The translations under genes and the position numbers were made by a program. 64,000 nt of DNA, taken from Saprospiraceae bacterium (GTDB lineage: Bacteria > Bacteroidota > Bacteroidia > Chitinophagales > Saprospiraceae). The notes under the pieces were generated by a model. That model had not been told where the DNA came from. It ran no database searches and saw only the letters and a program-made list of their open reading frames with translations. The stretch covers positions 174,373 to 238,372 of the forward strand of contig JAGQWX010000002.1 in NCBI GenBank assembly GCA_020436935.1. The letters run 5' to 3'. Shown here piece after piece: positions 17,855 to 26,132 of the stretch. How positions within the stretch are numbered: the stretch's first letter is position 1; each line of letters opens with the position of its first letter.

Positions 17855-17885
17855 TACACTTATAAATCAGAATAATGCACTTGTT
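17855..17885 (+). promoter_or_regulatory. LytTR-type direct-repeat operator, copy 2
   Basis: TACACTTATA (17855-17864) and TGCACTTGTT (17876-17885), again starting 21 bp apart. The second copy ends 31 bp before a perfect -7 element TACTTTTG (17917-17924), which lacks a TTG at -33, as expected of an activator-dependent promoter. Same geometry as at 13927. Confidence 0.65.
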
Positions 17886-17916
17886 AAGTGCGATGATTTA
17901 GGGATGGTGCTGCTTT

Positions 17917-17924
17917 TACTTTTG
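17917..17924 (+). promoter_or_regulatory. -7 element of the lipoprotein gene
   Basis: TACTTTTG, exact match to TAnnTTTG, 30 bp before the ATG at 17955. No -33 TTG. Confidence 0.55.
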
Positions 17925-17954
17925 GTTCATTAATAATTTAAAAAATCAAAAGAA

Positions 17955-18437
17955 ATGCAGAAAATCTTATCCATGCTAATGCTGATGACAATGCTGATTT
18001 TATCCTCTTGTGACAAAGAAGATGATGGGGGTAGTAATTCCGGAGGCGGGGATTCATTCGAGTGCGAAATCGATGGTACAGCCCACAAAATAAGCGGCAA
18101 GTTTGCTTTTGCCCAGAAAGTGGATGCTGAAATTTTTGCCATTTATGGCAGTGAAGATCAGACAAAATCCGGATTTAAAAATGTGTATATTTCTATGAAA
18201 AGTGTTCCGGCAAAAGGTGTTTATGACCTTTCAAAATCAGATGTGGGCAGTGGTAATATACTGGAAACCTCCTCTGGCACCCTGTATAATTCCAATTTTC
18301 CAGGCGGTAGTGGCACTCTGGAAGTGACCGAAAAGACCGATAACAGGATAAAAGGCAGCTTTTCTTTTGTTGGCGCTACCGGGCAAGGGGCCAAAAAAAC
18401 TGTGACCAAAGGGAAATTTGATGTGTCCATAAAATGA
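17955..18437 (+). CDS. Small lipoprotein of unknown function (DUF6252-like)
   Basis: 160 residues. Lipoprotein signal MQKILSMLMLMTMLILSSC with lipidated Cys19, then an acidic/glycine linker (DKEDDGGSNSGGGD). The mature domain is beta-rich: FECEIDGTAHKISGKFAFAQ and GTLEVTEKTDNRIKGSFSF, like the DUF6252 group of Bacteroidota lipoproteins. It lies downstream of the LytTR regulator behind operator copy 2 and is probably controlled by it. Function unknown. Confidence 0.75.
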   Translation: MQKILSMLMLMTMLILSSCDKEDDGGSNSGGGDSFECEIDGTAHKISGKFAFAQKVDAEIFAIYGSEDQTKSGFKNVYISMKSVPAKGVYDLSKSDVGSGNILETSSGTLYNSNFPGGSGTLEVTEKTDNRIKGSFSFVGATGQGAKKTVTKGKFDVSIK

Positions 18438-18445
18438 CACTATTT

Positions 18446-18539
18446 TGTGCCATACTTTTATATGTAAAAGAGAGAAACGTTTCCGATATTTTTATCGGAG
18501 TATGTTTGAAGACTATACGACTTTTGAAAGTATGGCACA
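18446..18539. repeat. Nested inverted repeat between convergent genes
   Basis: TGTGCCATACTTT (18446-18458) and AAAGTATGGCACA (18527-18539) are a perfect 13-bp inverted repeat 68 bp apart. Within it, CCGATA (18483-18488) and TATCGG (18493-18498) form a small hairpin. It sits between the lipoprotein stop (18437) and the stop of the minus-strand gene at 18545, where a bidirectional terminator would be expected, but there is no clear U-run. Confidence 0.55.
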
Positions 18540-18544
18540 CTTTT

Positions 18545-20680
18545 TCACTTTGTCCAAAAACCTTTAGATTTCACCTTCCATAAACCATCTTGTGGGAAAC
18601 CATCTTTTCTTGTGACCATTTTTGCAACAGCTGCAAGCAAGGCAGCATTTCCCGGCAAATACAGGGTCAAACGGGCATCTTGGTAATTGTGGCCATTTTT
18701 GAGATAAGTGTTTTTCTGTACATCCAGGAGCAAAACATCAACGGCGTCCTGGGCCCTTCCTAATTGAGTTGCCGCCATCGCGGCCATGGGGTAGTCCCAG
18801 CCCCAGGTTTGGTCCCAATTCCAATTGGCTTTGACCCAATCGAAGGTTTGATTCATGATCTTTTTGTCATAGGCATAATTGGTAATACCCGCAATGCCCA
18901 AAACCATCGGATGGTCTGTTCGATAATTTTCATTGGTATAAGAGTCGGGAGTGCTTTCCGCCATGGTATATCTGCCGTCAATGACTTTGATGGCAGGCAG
19001 ACCCTCTGCTAATTTTTGCCATTCCTCAGGTACTTTCTGATTCAACAACTTTTTCCATTGAATGGCAATGTCGATGTTCTGTTTCCACCAGGCGACCTCA
19101 AAACTGGTATTGTAAGTGTCCTTGGCGTTGAATCTTTCCTGTGCTCCAATGAGCGGAGGACCAAGTCGATAGGTGTGTGAAATTCTATCATATACTGCAA
19201 AGTCTGCCATGAATTCTGCACTTGCAAAAACCACTGGCGACAACTCGCTGATGAGGGCATTGTCCCTTTTTATTTTGTACAAAAGGTCTGAAAGATAGAT
19301 GACGTGTGGTTGCTGCCAGATCAGGTATGCACCTACGTTGCTCGGCCCATCTTCGCCTTTGGGATCTGTCATTTTCATCCAGCGCGCGCCTTTGTATCCC
19401 TGCCTTTTCGCCAGCTTTTCTGCTTCGGGCAAGATATTTTTATACCAAAGCAATTGCTGATGCATTCTTTCAAAAGAACCCGTCAGCGCTTGTCCGAGGA
19501 TGTGCCAGTAAAACATTTCCAGGTGTGGTCTTCCATACCAGCTGTTGAAAGTCAGCCCTGTCTCCTGTGGTGGATATTGACCTCCTGACTGAATATGTGT
19601 GAGGTATTTAGACAAAACGAACCGCCGCTCAAGTTCTGCAGCCTGGGGTGTAGTACTTCCCTCCGTGTCTATCATGGCAGACGATTCCCAGAAATCGGAC
19701 ATGGCTTTCTTGGCTGAAGTTGCTCTGGTCCCGAATGGTATTTTTTCTGAAGTGCTTTGTGAAGTGGGCGCAAATCTGACGACATAATCGATGCTTGAGA
19801 TCCCATTATTTGCGGTAAATATGTTGAAGGCATTTGTTCCCATTCTCTCAACGGAAAGACCAAAATTGGCTTCCACTTTTGTCAGATAATTGAAATCGTC
19901 CATATTGCGGTTGAAAGCCAGGTAGCCTTCTTTTTGCTGTATGGAAATACTTTGACCCTGATATCCATCAAAATGGTTGGCAGCATCTTTCCATTCTCCA
20001 GTTGGATCGGGAAACCTCATCATCAGACGCAACCTGCCTTGTTCCAAAAGCTTGCCCTTGACGCTTACCATGATGGCGTCATCCTGTTGATCTGCCAAGG
20101 TGGTAACAAAGACCTGCTCGCCTTCCAGCTTAAATTCAGAAGTAATCACACCAGTGTACAAGTCCAGCTTCTGATGGATATCTGTAAAAGCGGACATCTC
20201 AGGAATTTTTCTGTCGAGCACGAGGGCTATGGAAGCAAGGTGAATGCGATGGGGGTTGGAGCGAAGGAAGTCAGAGGCAGCGCGAGCCCTCGGATTCTCC
20301 TGGCCACTAACCGCATAAGGTACATTTCCTTTGGAGGTTTTGACATATTCAAAAGTTTCTTCCAGCTGAAAATTCTGGAGATTGGGGAATTTGTGCCAGC
20401 CCCACTCCGATTGCATGCCCAGCGGAATACCATCTGCGTAATAATCGGGAAATGTCTGCAATCCTGTGGCATCTACCGTCATGGCAAACTTACCATTGCC
20501 AACACTTAGGGCTGCTAGTTTGTCAAAGCTTCGATTGACGACGTTGTGCCTTTGTACGACTGACAGAACATCAATGGTTTGATGATTTGTTTGTCTTTTT
20601 AAGCCGCAGGATTGGACTCCAATCACTGAGACAATGATCAGGATGAAATGTATGGGTTGAAGCTTTCCCCTGTGAATCAT
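18545..20680 (-). CDS. Lipoprotein glycoside hydrolase, (alpha/alpha)6 GH65-like
   Basis: 711 residues. N-terminal lipoprotein signal with lipobox IGVQSC. An N-terminal beta-sandwich-like region (about 40-310; GNGKFAMTVDATGLQT, ADGIPLGMQSEWGW) is followed by a helical barrel (about 350-700) with NSWYGRPHLEMFYWH, GARWMKMTDPKGEDGP, WQQPHVIYLSDLLY and WNWDQTWGWDYPMAAMA. This order and the aromatic motifs recall GH65 and related six-hairpin enzymes. The catalytic acid could be Glu in RPHLEMF or in SFEVAWW; I cannot fix it. Last gene of a minus-strand operon with the methyltransferase-like lipoprotein (50-bp gap). Confidence 0.65.
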   Translation of the reverse strand: MIHRGKLQPIHFILIIVSVIGVQSCGLKRQTNHQTIDVLSVVQRHNVVNRSFDKLAALSVGNGKFAMTVDATGLQTFPDYYADGIPLGMQSEWGWHKFPNLQNFQLEETFEYVKTSKGNVPYAVSGQENPRARAASDFLRSNPHRIHLASIALVLDRKIPEMSAFTDIHQKLDLYTGVITSEFKLEGEQVFVTTLADQQDDAIMVSVKGKLLEQGRLRLMMRFPDPTGEWKDAANHFDGYQGQSISIQQKEGYLAFNRNMDDFNYLTKVEANFGLSVERMGTNAFNIFTANNGISSIDYVVRFAPTSQSTSEKIPFGTRATSAKKAMSDFWESSAMIDTEGSTTPQAAELERRFVLSKYLTHIQSGGQYPPQETGLTFNSWYGRPHLEMFYWHILGQALTGSFERMHQQLLWYKNILPEAEKLAKRQGYKGARWMKMTDPKGEDGPSNVGAYLIWQQPHVIYLSDLLYKIKRDNALISELSPVVFASAEFMADFAVYDRISHTYRLGPPLIGAQERFNAKDTYNTSFEVAWWKQNIDIAIQWKKLLNQKVPEEWQKLAEGLPAIKVIDGRYTMAESTPDSYTNENYRTDHPMVLGIAGITNYAYDKKIMNQTFDWVKANWNWDQTWGWDYPMAAMAATQLGRAQDAVDVLLLDVQKNTYLKNGHNYQDARLTLYLPGNAALLAAVAKMVTRKDGFPQDGLWKVKSKGFWTK

Positions 20681-20730
20681 GTGGCTTATGTTTTTGGAGA
20701 GCTGTCTGCAATTACAATTGGTCGTTCATA

Positions 20731-21420
20731 TTATTCCATACTCGCTTTGGTAGATTTATCAGCGAGGATGATGTATTGATATTCAAGTGTATTTTCATCT
20801 TTTTCCACGACCTCATAGCCAGCCTGTTGTAAAACCTTTACTGTTTCATCTGCAGACATTCTTTCGGTGATGGGTGGGGCGTCAATAGGCAGCGTGTTCT
20901 TTTTGAAGTCTACTATGAGGATCTGGTCGCCAGGTTTTTGGCTGTCAAAAATTTTCTTGAGGTATGAAATTTTATTGTCGATGTAGGTGATGGTATTAAT
21001 GATGACAACTTTATCTGCTTCACCGGATTCCAGCGCAGGATCGTCTGGCTTCACCAGTCGTGTCTCAATTTTTTGATTGATTTCTGAAGGCAGGTTGTTT
21101 TGTTGTAATTTGATGATGTCGATCATGTCCTGGTCGATGTCGAGGGCAATGACTTTTTTGGCTTTGATGGCAAATCTGAAGCTGAAAAAACCACTTCCTG
21201 CACCAATGTCGACTACGGTTTTATCTGATAAATCACCCAGCTTATTGACAATCAATTGAGGTTTTTGCCATGCAGATCTGCCCACATTTGCCTGTGGGTC
21301 AAACTGTGCCATCTTATGGTTTTGATGAGGGTTGGAGGTCTGGTCGTCCTCGAGTTTACATGAAGAGTACATGGTCATGTACAGAAGACAGACCAGGTAC
21401 AAAAAAGGATTAGTTTTCAT
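20731..21420 (-). CDS. Predicted lipoprotein with class I SAM methyltransferase fold
   Basis: 229 residues. The first 21 residues form a lipoprotein signal (LYMTMYSSC, lipidated Cys21). The rest is a standard methyltransferase: motif I VVDIGAGSGFFSFRFA (about 69-84), motif II VIALDIDQDM, motif post-I ADKVVIINTITYID and QILIVDFKKN. Export of a SAM-dependent enzyme is unusual because SAM is cytosolic, so either the domain has another role or the lipid anchor faces an unexpected compartment. The start overlaps the upstream polytopic protein gene by 11 bases, so they are co-translated. Confidence 0.8.
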   Translation of the reverse strand: MKTNPFLYLVCLLYMTMYSSCKLEDDQTSNPHQNHKMAQFDPQANVGRSAWQKPQLIVNKLGDLSDKTVVDIGAGSGFFSFRFAIKAKKVIALDIDQDMIDIIKLQQNNLPSEINQKIETRLVKPDDPALESGEADKVVIINTITYIDNKISYLKKIFDSQKPGDQILIVDFKKNTLPIDAPPITERMSADETVKVLQQAGYEVVEKDENTLEYQYIILADKSTKASME

Positions 21421-23035
21421 CTATCGGTAATTTTATGGACTGCCAATCGGTTCCCTTATTGAATATAAAGATGCGGTCGCGAATGGTGTCTTTTGCTTCT
21501 ACTGTGAAAGATAAGCCATTGTTGATGACTTTGTAATGTTCGTTTTCAAAATTACTTAATCCGGCACCCTTTCTCCAAAACCATGTGCCCCAGCTGGCGA
21601 TGTCTACCTGGACCATGTTTGGCGCGATAATTTTTACATTGAGGCTGTCAATTTCAGTGGTTGGATTCCATTGGACGAGGTTGGTCATATTGCCCTGGTA
21701 CAAGCCCTTGCCCAGCCAATCAAGACTTTCATTGAGGGTGATGCCCACGTCGGAATAATCTCTGAAGACCAAAACGCCTGCCGTATTTTCTGGTGTACAG
21801 AGCAATACAACATGGTCATTATCATAAAAAGCAAACGAGGCAGAAAGCTCGTTGGTCAATTTGCCCGCGGTTTTCACACTTCCGATAATCTTGCTTAAGA
21901 AAAATGAATTGATGAATACAAATACCAGCCAGGCTATGCCGTATCTCTTTTTGAAAAGGATGATGAAAAGTGCACTTAAAGCCAAATACAAGTGTGGAGC
22001 GGCAAAATAAGAATATCGGTCATTTTCATACCAGCCTATCCAGACAAAAAAGAGATTCAAAACGGGAAGCAAGCCTATAGCAAATCCTAAGGTTCCTGCA
22101 AGTACTACCTTGTTGAGGAGTTTGTGTTTGGATTTTTTAAACATCAATAACAGCAAGCCCGCAATGACCAATAGAAAAACCGTGGCAATGACGAAATCGT
22201 CCAGCCAAACATAGACTTGTTCTTTCCATGTAAATTTCCAGAAATGGACAAAAAAGACCTGTTTTACAAAATACTTTGCCAGGGTTGAAACCAGAATCAG
22301 CGGGTCAAAGTTGAGGTGTTTTTCTGCACCATAATGTCCTACCCAGGAGCCTATCATCCATTTTGTAGAAATAAAATAAAAGACGAGCAAGGCCAAATAA
22401 ATGGGTGTAAGAATGATGAAATGTTTTCTGAAGGCCTTCAGATCATTTTTCACCCATAACATGAAAAACAAGTACAGTATAAATATCCCCGGAGCCACGA
22501 GAGACAGTTCAAGCGTATAAAGAGCCAAAAAGAAGAGCAATAAATGAATGAACAGCCATGATGTTTTTTGAGTTTGTACATATCTGACGAGAACATTCAT
22601 GGCCCCAAAAGTCAGGGCTGTCACCAACAGGTAATGAAAACAAGCGTCCCATGTGAGTGGCTCAATGGCGTAGGGAGAAAGGGCGGAGAAAATGGCCGCA
22701 AACAAAGCTATGAGACCACCTTGTTCAAGGGCAACTGCTTCGAGAATCAGTCTGAAAGTCCTGTATATCAAATAACAAACGCTGGCATGAGCAAAAATAA
22801 AGACAAAACCCATGGCCATCTGATGACTTCCTATCAGCTTGAAAAGCCCATAATTTACCAGATGAAAAAATTGATGATTGCCGGGATAACCAAAACAATG
22901 GACAACGTCCCTGAGACTTCCATCCCTGTATGCATTGAGCCAACCAAGGTAGTCTGTCACATAGCCGTAATCTGTTGTCCCCATAAAGACGAGGAAACAA
23001 ACCAGCAAAAATGCAGGGTATATCAGAATTCGCAT
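21410..23035 (-). CDS. Polytopic membrane protein, GT-C glycosyltransferase-like
   Basis: 541 residues from the ATG at 23035. In-frame ATGs at 23041 and 23053 exist, but the -7 element at 23062-23069 would put the transcript start near 23055, leaving almost no leader for 23053. About ten to eleven membrane helices are visible up to residue 400, then a soluble C-terminal domain of about 145 residues. The first periplasmic loop contains DYGYVTDYLGW, where GT-C enzymes carry acidic catalytic residues. No family is certain. It heads an operon with an exported methyltransferase-like lipoprotein and a GH65-like lipoprotein. Confidence 0.7.
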   Translation of the reverse strand: MRILIYPAFLLVCFLVFMGTTDYGYVTDYLGWLNAYRDGSLRDVVHCFGYPGNHQFFHLVNYGLFKLIGSHQMAMGFVFIFAHASVCYLIYRTFRLILEAVALEQGGLIALFAAIFSALSPYAIEPLTWDACFHYLLVTALTFGAMNVLVRYVQTQKTSWLFIHLLLFFLALYTLELSLVAPGIFILYLFFMLWVKNDLKAFRKHFIILTPIYLALLVFYFISTKWMIGSWVGHYGAEKHLNFDPLILVSTLAKYFVKQVFFVHFWKFTWKEQVYVWLDDFVIATVFLLVIAGLLLLMFKKSKHKLLNKVVLAGTLGFAIGLLPVLNLFFVWIGWYENDRYSYFAAPHLYLALSALFIILFKKRYGIAWLVFVFINSFFLSKIIGSVKTAGKLTNELSASFAFYDNDHVVLLCTPENTAGVLVFRDYSDVGITLNESLDWLGKGLYQGNMTNLVQWNPTTEIDSLNVKIIAPNMVQVDIASWGTWFWRKGAGLSNFENEHYKVINNGLSFTVEAKDTIRDRIFIFNKGTDWQSIKLPIDEN

Positions 23036-23061
23036 TTGCATATATCGGCGCAACGTTGTAG

Positions 23062-23069
23062 CAAATATA
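23062..23069 (-). promoter_or_regulatory. -7 element of the minus-strand operon
   Basis: CAAATATA on the plus strand reads TATATTTG on the minus strand, an exact TAnnTTTG match, 27 bp before the ATG at 23035. It helps exclude the ATG at 23053 as start. Confidence 0.45.
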
Positions 23070-23113
23070 ATTTTAGCGGGGAGATATGGGAAGCAAGCGG
23101 GTTAATTTATATA

Positions 23114-23343
23114 AAAGTGGTCAGATACCGGTCTGACCACTTTATCCGTTTATAAACGTTTATAAACGGATACTGGTGCGCAAAGTGTTGAAGGTCAATA
23201 TTTATTGTATTTGTTTGGTAGTGTTTTGATGTTGCCTAATTAGGCAACTGGTCGGACAACTTTTCGACCAGTTGTACCATGGAATTAAACTCGTTATTCT
23301 TTTTGAAGCATGAGTTTGAACCTTCAAAACCTGAAAAACGAGT
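23114..23343. repeat. Cluster of five successive palindromes in a divergent promoter region
   Basis: Between two divergent operons: (1) 12-bp arms 23114-23125 / 23132-23143 with loop TACCGG; (2) a perfect 28-bp palindrome 23144-23171 made of two GTTTATAAAC decamers flanked by ATCC/GGAT; (3) an 18-bp palindrome 23231-23248 (GTTGCCTAATTAGGCAAC); (4) 10-bp arms CAACTGGTCG 23245-23254 / 23265-23274; (5) ACTCGTT 23289-23295 / 23337-23343 enclosing TTTTGAAG 23301-23308 / 23322-23329. The rest of the 360-bp gap holds no gene. Confidence 0.7.
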
Positions 23344-23414
23344 AAGTTTTTTAATCAAAAACAAAAAGCTGATCACTTAGCCTTTATTTTAGCCGCTACA
23401 ATTACAAAAATCAC

Positions 23415-23804
23415 ATGCTGCAGCATCCGGGATTATACATAATGGAAAGCGCAACGCGGGGCAAAGGCGTTTTTGCGGGCGAACCCATCAGTGAAGGTGA
23501 CATCATCGAGGTTTGTCACATCATCAAAATACCCAAAGCAGAGTTGCCCATCATCCACAAAACAGTGCTCCATGATTACTATTTTTTGTGGGGAGAAAAT
23601 CTCGAAGAGGCAGTGATTGCCCTGGGTTTTGGCTCACTCTATAACCATACGGTTTGGTCCAATGCAGACTTTATTCTCGATCTGGAAAATGATACCATCG
23701 ACATCGTTGCGCTTAGAGATATAGCTGCCGGTGAAGAAATAACACTTAATTACCACGGAGAATCGGGGGATGAAGAACCCTTGTGGTTTGAAATACAACA
23801 ATAG
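23415..23804 (+). CDS. SET domain protein-lysine methyltransferase-like protein
   Basis: 129 residues, a minimal SET domain with no pre- or post-SET part. Diagnostic motifs are RGKGVFAGEPISEGDIIEV near the N-terminus, GFGSLYNHTVWSNADF (the N-H pseudoknot motif) and AGEEITLNYHGES (the E/Y segment). SET proteins methylate lysines with SAM; bacterial targets are mostly unknown. The next gene starts on the base after its stop codon. The palindromes at 23114-23343 lie just upstream and may control it. Confidence 0.88.
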   Translation: MLQHPGLYIMESATRGKGVFAGEPISEGDIIEVCHIIKIPKAELPIIHKTVLHDYYFLWGENLEEAVIALGFGSLYNHTVWSNADFILDLENDTIDIVALRDIAAGEEITLNYHGESGDEEPLWFEIQQ

Positions 23805-25205
23805 ATGAATCCGTTTCATCAGACAAATAATATACCAACAAACAAGTTCGGGGAGCGCTGGATTTATGTTTTGGTGCTCCTGGCTTTGGTCCCTTTTTTG
23901 AGTAGTTTATCTGATCCTTTTTTCTGGGATACCATCCAATTTGCCGGCAAACATGGATTGTTTTATTATGAACATGGATGGCAGTTTTTGCCCCGCGAAA
24001 TAGACAGTGGGCATTTGCCTTTTCTTGGTTTTTATCTCGCACAGTGCTGGAAGTTGTTCGGCATGCGTCTGGCCGTAAGTCATCTGGCTATGCTGCCATT
24101 TCTGCTGACGTACATGCTTGCAACCAAACGGCTGAGCCAAGTCATCTCGGATCAAAATTCCATCTGGTTGTGGGTCTTATTTTTGATCGAACCCTGCTGG
24201 CTGGCTCAAAGTACGCTGGTTTCACCTGACGTCGTGCTCATGGCGGGTTTTGCTTTGACAACGCTGGGTTTTTCTGAAACAAACAAGTCAGCTCTATTTT
24301 TAGGTGGACTATTGCTCGCTTTCAGTGGGAATAGGGGAGCTGCCTTGATTTGTGCTGTGATTTTAGCCATGAGCTTGTGGAATGTATCAAAAAGAAAAGA
24401 AATCCCTTATCTACTTCCGGGCCTCGGGCTTTTTGCACTCTATCAGCTTTTCCATTGGTTTCAATTGGGCTGGATTGGCTTTCATGAGGATATGGAGTGG
24501 GCTCCATCCTTTGAGCGTGTAGGACTGATGGGCATGATGAAAAATCTTGGCCTGGTGGCCTGGCGCTTGGTAGATACCGGGAGAATTGGTTTGTGTTTGG
24601 TCATTGTCTATTTTGTTATCAGGGGCAGTAAGCCTTTGGAAATATTAAAGCATCCAAGAGTTATTTTGTTTTTGTCCACATTGCTCATTTTACTGGTTTT
24701 GACTTTGCCGTACCAATACCTCACAGGTCACCGGTATTACATGCCGCTTTACTTTTTGTTGATTGTTCTCTTGCCAATTTTTACAAAAGCATTGATGAAG
24801 GCAAAGCAAGAATTCGTTTTAATCATCATCGGCATTTGTTTTCTTTTGGGGCATTTTTTGGTTTACCCCAGGGGTGTAGCGATGGGCTGGGATTCAACGC
24901 TTGCATATTTGCCTTATCAGGATTTGAGGAAAGAAGTCATTTTATACCTGCAGTCAAATGATATAGATATCAATTCAACGGGCAGCGCTTTCCCTAATAT
25001 TTCCGGGTTTAGGGCAACAGACTTACTTCCAGATAGCGATGAAAAGTTTAAAAGTTATGAAATCGGAAAGGATGAATATCTCCTATACAGCAACGTTATG
25101 AACGATATGGTGGATGAACTTCCAAAAATTATGGACTTGTACGAAAAGGAAGAAGAATGGCACAACGGCCAGATTGAGTGCATATTGTTCAAAAAAAAGC
25201 CGTGA
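23805..25205 (+). CDS. Polytopic membrane protein, GT-C glycosyltransferase-like
   Basis: 466 residues. The start codon directly follows the stop of the SET gene. About ten membrane helices occupy 20-355, then a soluble tail of about 110 residues. The first periplasmic loop has SDPFFWDTIQFA, an acidic-pair arrangement like that of ArnT/PMT-type GT-C enzymes, and GNRGAALICAV lies in a helix. It probably transfers a sugar from a lipid carrier, but no acceptor can be named. It is comparable in layout to the protein encoded at 21410-23035 on the other side of the palindrome cluster. Confidence 0.7.
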   Translation: MNPFHQTNNIPTNKFGERWIYVLVLLALVPFLSSLSDPFFWDTIQFAGKHGLFYYEHGWQFLPREIDSGHLPFLGFYLAQCWKLFGMRLAVSHLAMLPFLLTYMLATKRLSQVISDQNSIWLWVLFLIEPCWLAQSTLVSPDVVLMAGFALTTLGFSETNKSALFLGGLLLAFSGNRGAALICAVILAMSLWNVSKRKEIPYLLPGLGLFALYQLFHWFQLGWIGFHEDMEWAPSFERVGLMGMMKNLGLVAWRLVDTGRIGLCLVIVYFVIRGSKPLEILKHPRVILFLSTLLILLVLTLPYQYLTGHRYYMPLYFLLIVLLPIFTKALMKAKQEFVLIIIGICFLLGHFLVYPRGVAMGWDSTLAYLPYQDLRKEVILYLQSNDIDINSTGSAFPNISGFRATDLLPDSDEKFKSYEIGKDEYLLYSNVMNDMVDELPKIMDLYEKEEEWHNGQIECILFKKKP

Positions 25206-25323
25206 CTTTTTGAGTCTTCTTTGATATTGGTATTGATTTTGCGTTTATCGATTTATAAGTCAATAATTATCACTCAAAAGGTATCCGTTCATAATTAGCC
25301 AATTACAATTAACCATTTAAAAT

Positions 25324-26091
25324 ATGTCTTTTCTGAAAAACCATATTTCTATCGCGATCGTGGTGATTTTTGTTGTTTTTGTTCAAAAAACGGAAGCACA
25401 AATCATCAATATCGAACAGAAACGCATCATCACCGACACTGTAGGATTTGCAGGAGATTTTGGACTCAGCCTGAATGCCAGCAAATATTCTTCATCTTAT
25501 TTTGCATTTACGACAGACGGGCATCTACAATACAAATCGCACAAACATCTCCTCCTACTATACGGTAATTATACCATCATCAATGTTGACGGTGACGACT
25601 TCAACCGTACTGGTTTCGCACATTTGAGATACAACTATGAGTTGAATGATTTGATCAGACTGGAAGCATTCATTCAAACCCAACAAAATGCATTGCTGTT
25701 GATCCAAAGGAGAGACCTCAATGGAGTGGGTGTGAGATTTAAGTTGTCCCAATATGAAAATGCAAAGTTTTATTACGGCATAACCTTGATGAGAGAATCA
25801 GAGATATTGTCAACGGACGGCCGGAAATCTTTAGACAGTCGCGCAAGTTCCTACTTCACTTTCACCCTGGCACCACAAGAAGCGGTAAGACTTTCCAATA
25901 CATCTTATATACAACCCCTGGTTAAAGAAATTCGAGATTTCAGGTTCAGCAATGACTTGTCTTTATCCTTTCAAATCACCAAAAAATTGTTGTTCCTGAC
26001 TACATTCCATTATCTATATGACTCCAGGCCTGCAGGAGATATTCCACTTTCCAATTACGAAGTTACCAATGGAATCAGTTATCGTTTCTGA
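25324..26091 (+). CDS. DUF481 family outer-membrane beta-barrel protein
   Basis: 255 residues. Signal peptide 1-25 (cleavage near KTEAQ). The mature protein alternates hydrophobic and polar residues in successive strands (HLLLLYGNYTIINVDG, FAHLRYNYELNDLIRLEAF, VGVRFKLSQYENAKFYYGI) and ends in aromatic F (TNGISYRF), as an outer-membrane barrel should. The pattern fits DUF481, also called YdiY-type salt-induced outer-membrane proteins. It is monocistronic and convergent with the LytTR gene. Function unknown. Confidence 0.78.
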   Translation: MSFLKNHISIAIVVIFVVFVQKTEAQIINIEQKRIITDTVGFAGDFGLSLNASKYSSSYFAFTTDGHLQYKSHKHLLLLYGNYTIINVDGDDFNRTGFAHLRYNYELNDLIRLEAFIQTQQNALLLIQRRDLNGVGVRFKLSQYENAKFYYGITLMRESEILSTDGRKSLDSRASSYFTFTLAPQEAVRLSNTSYIQPLVKEIRDFRFSNDLSLSFQITKKLLFLTTFHYLYDSRPAGDIPLSNYEVTNGISYRF

Positions 26092-26132
26092 TTTGGCTTT
26101 TGAACAGAAATTTTTTGTTTGGTCAGAAAGGA

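Noticed and set aside
22568..23155. 195-codon open frame on the plus strand
   Set aside because: Antisense to the GT-C-like gene and runs into the palindrome region; no domain pattern.
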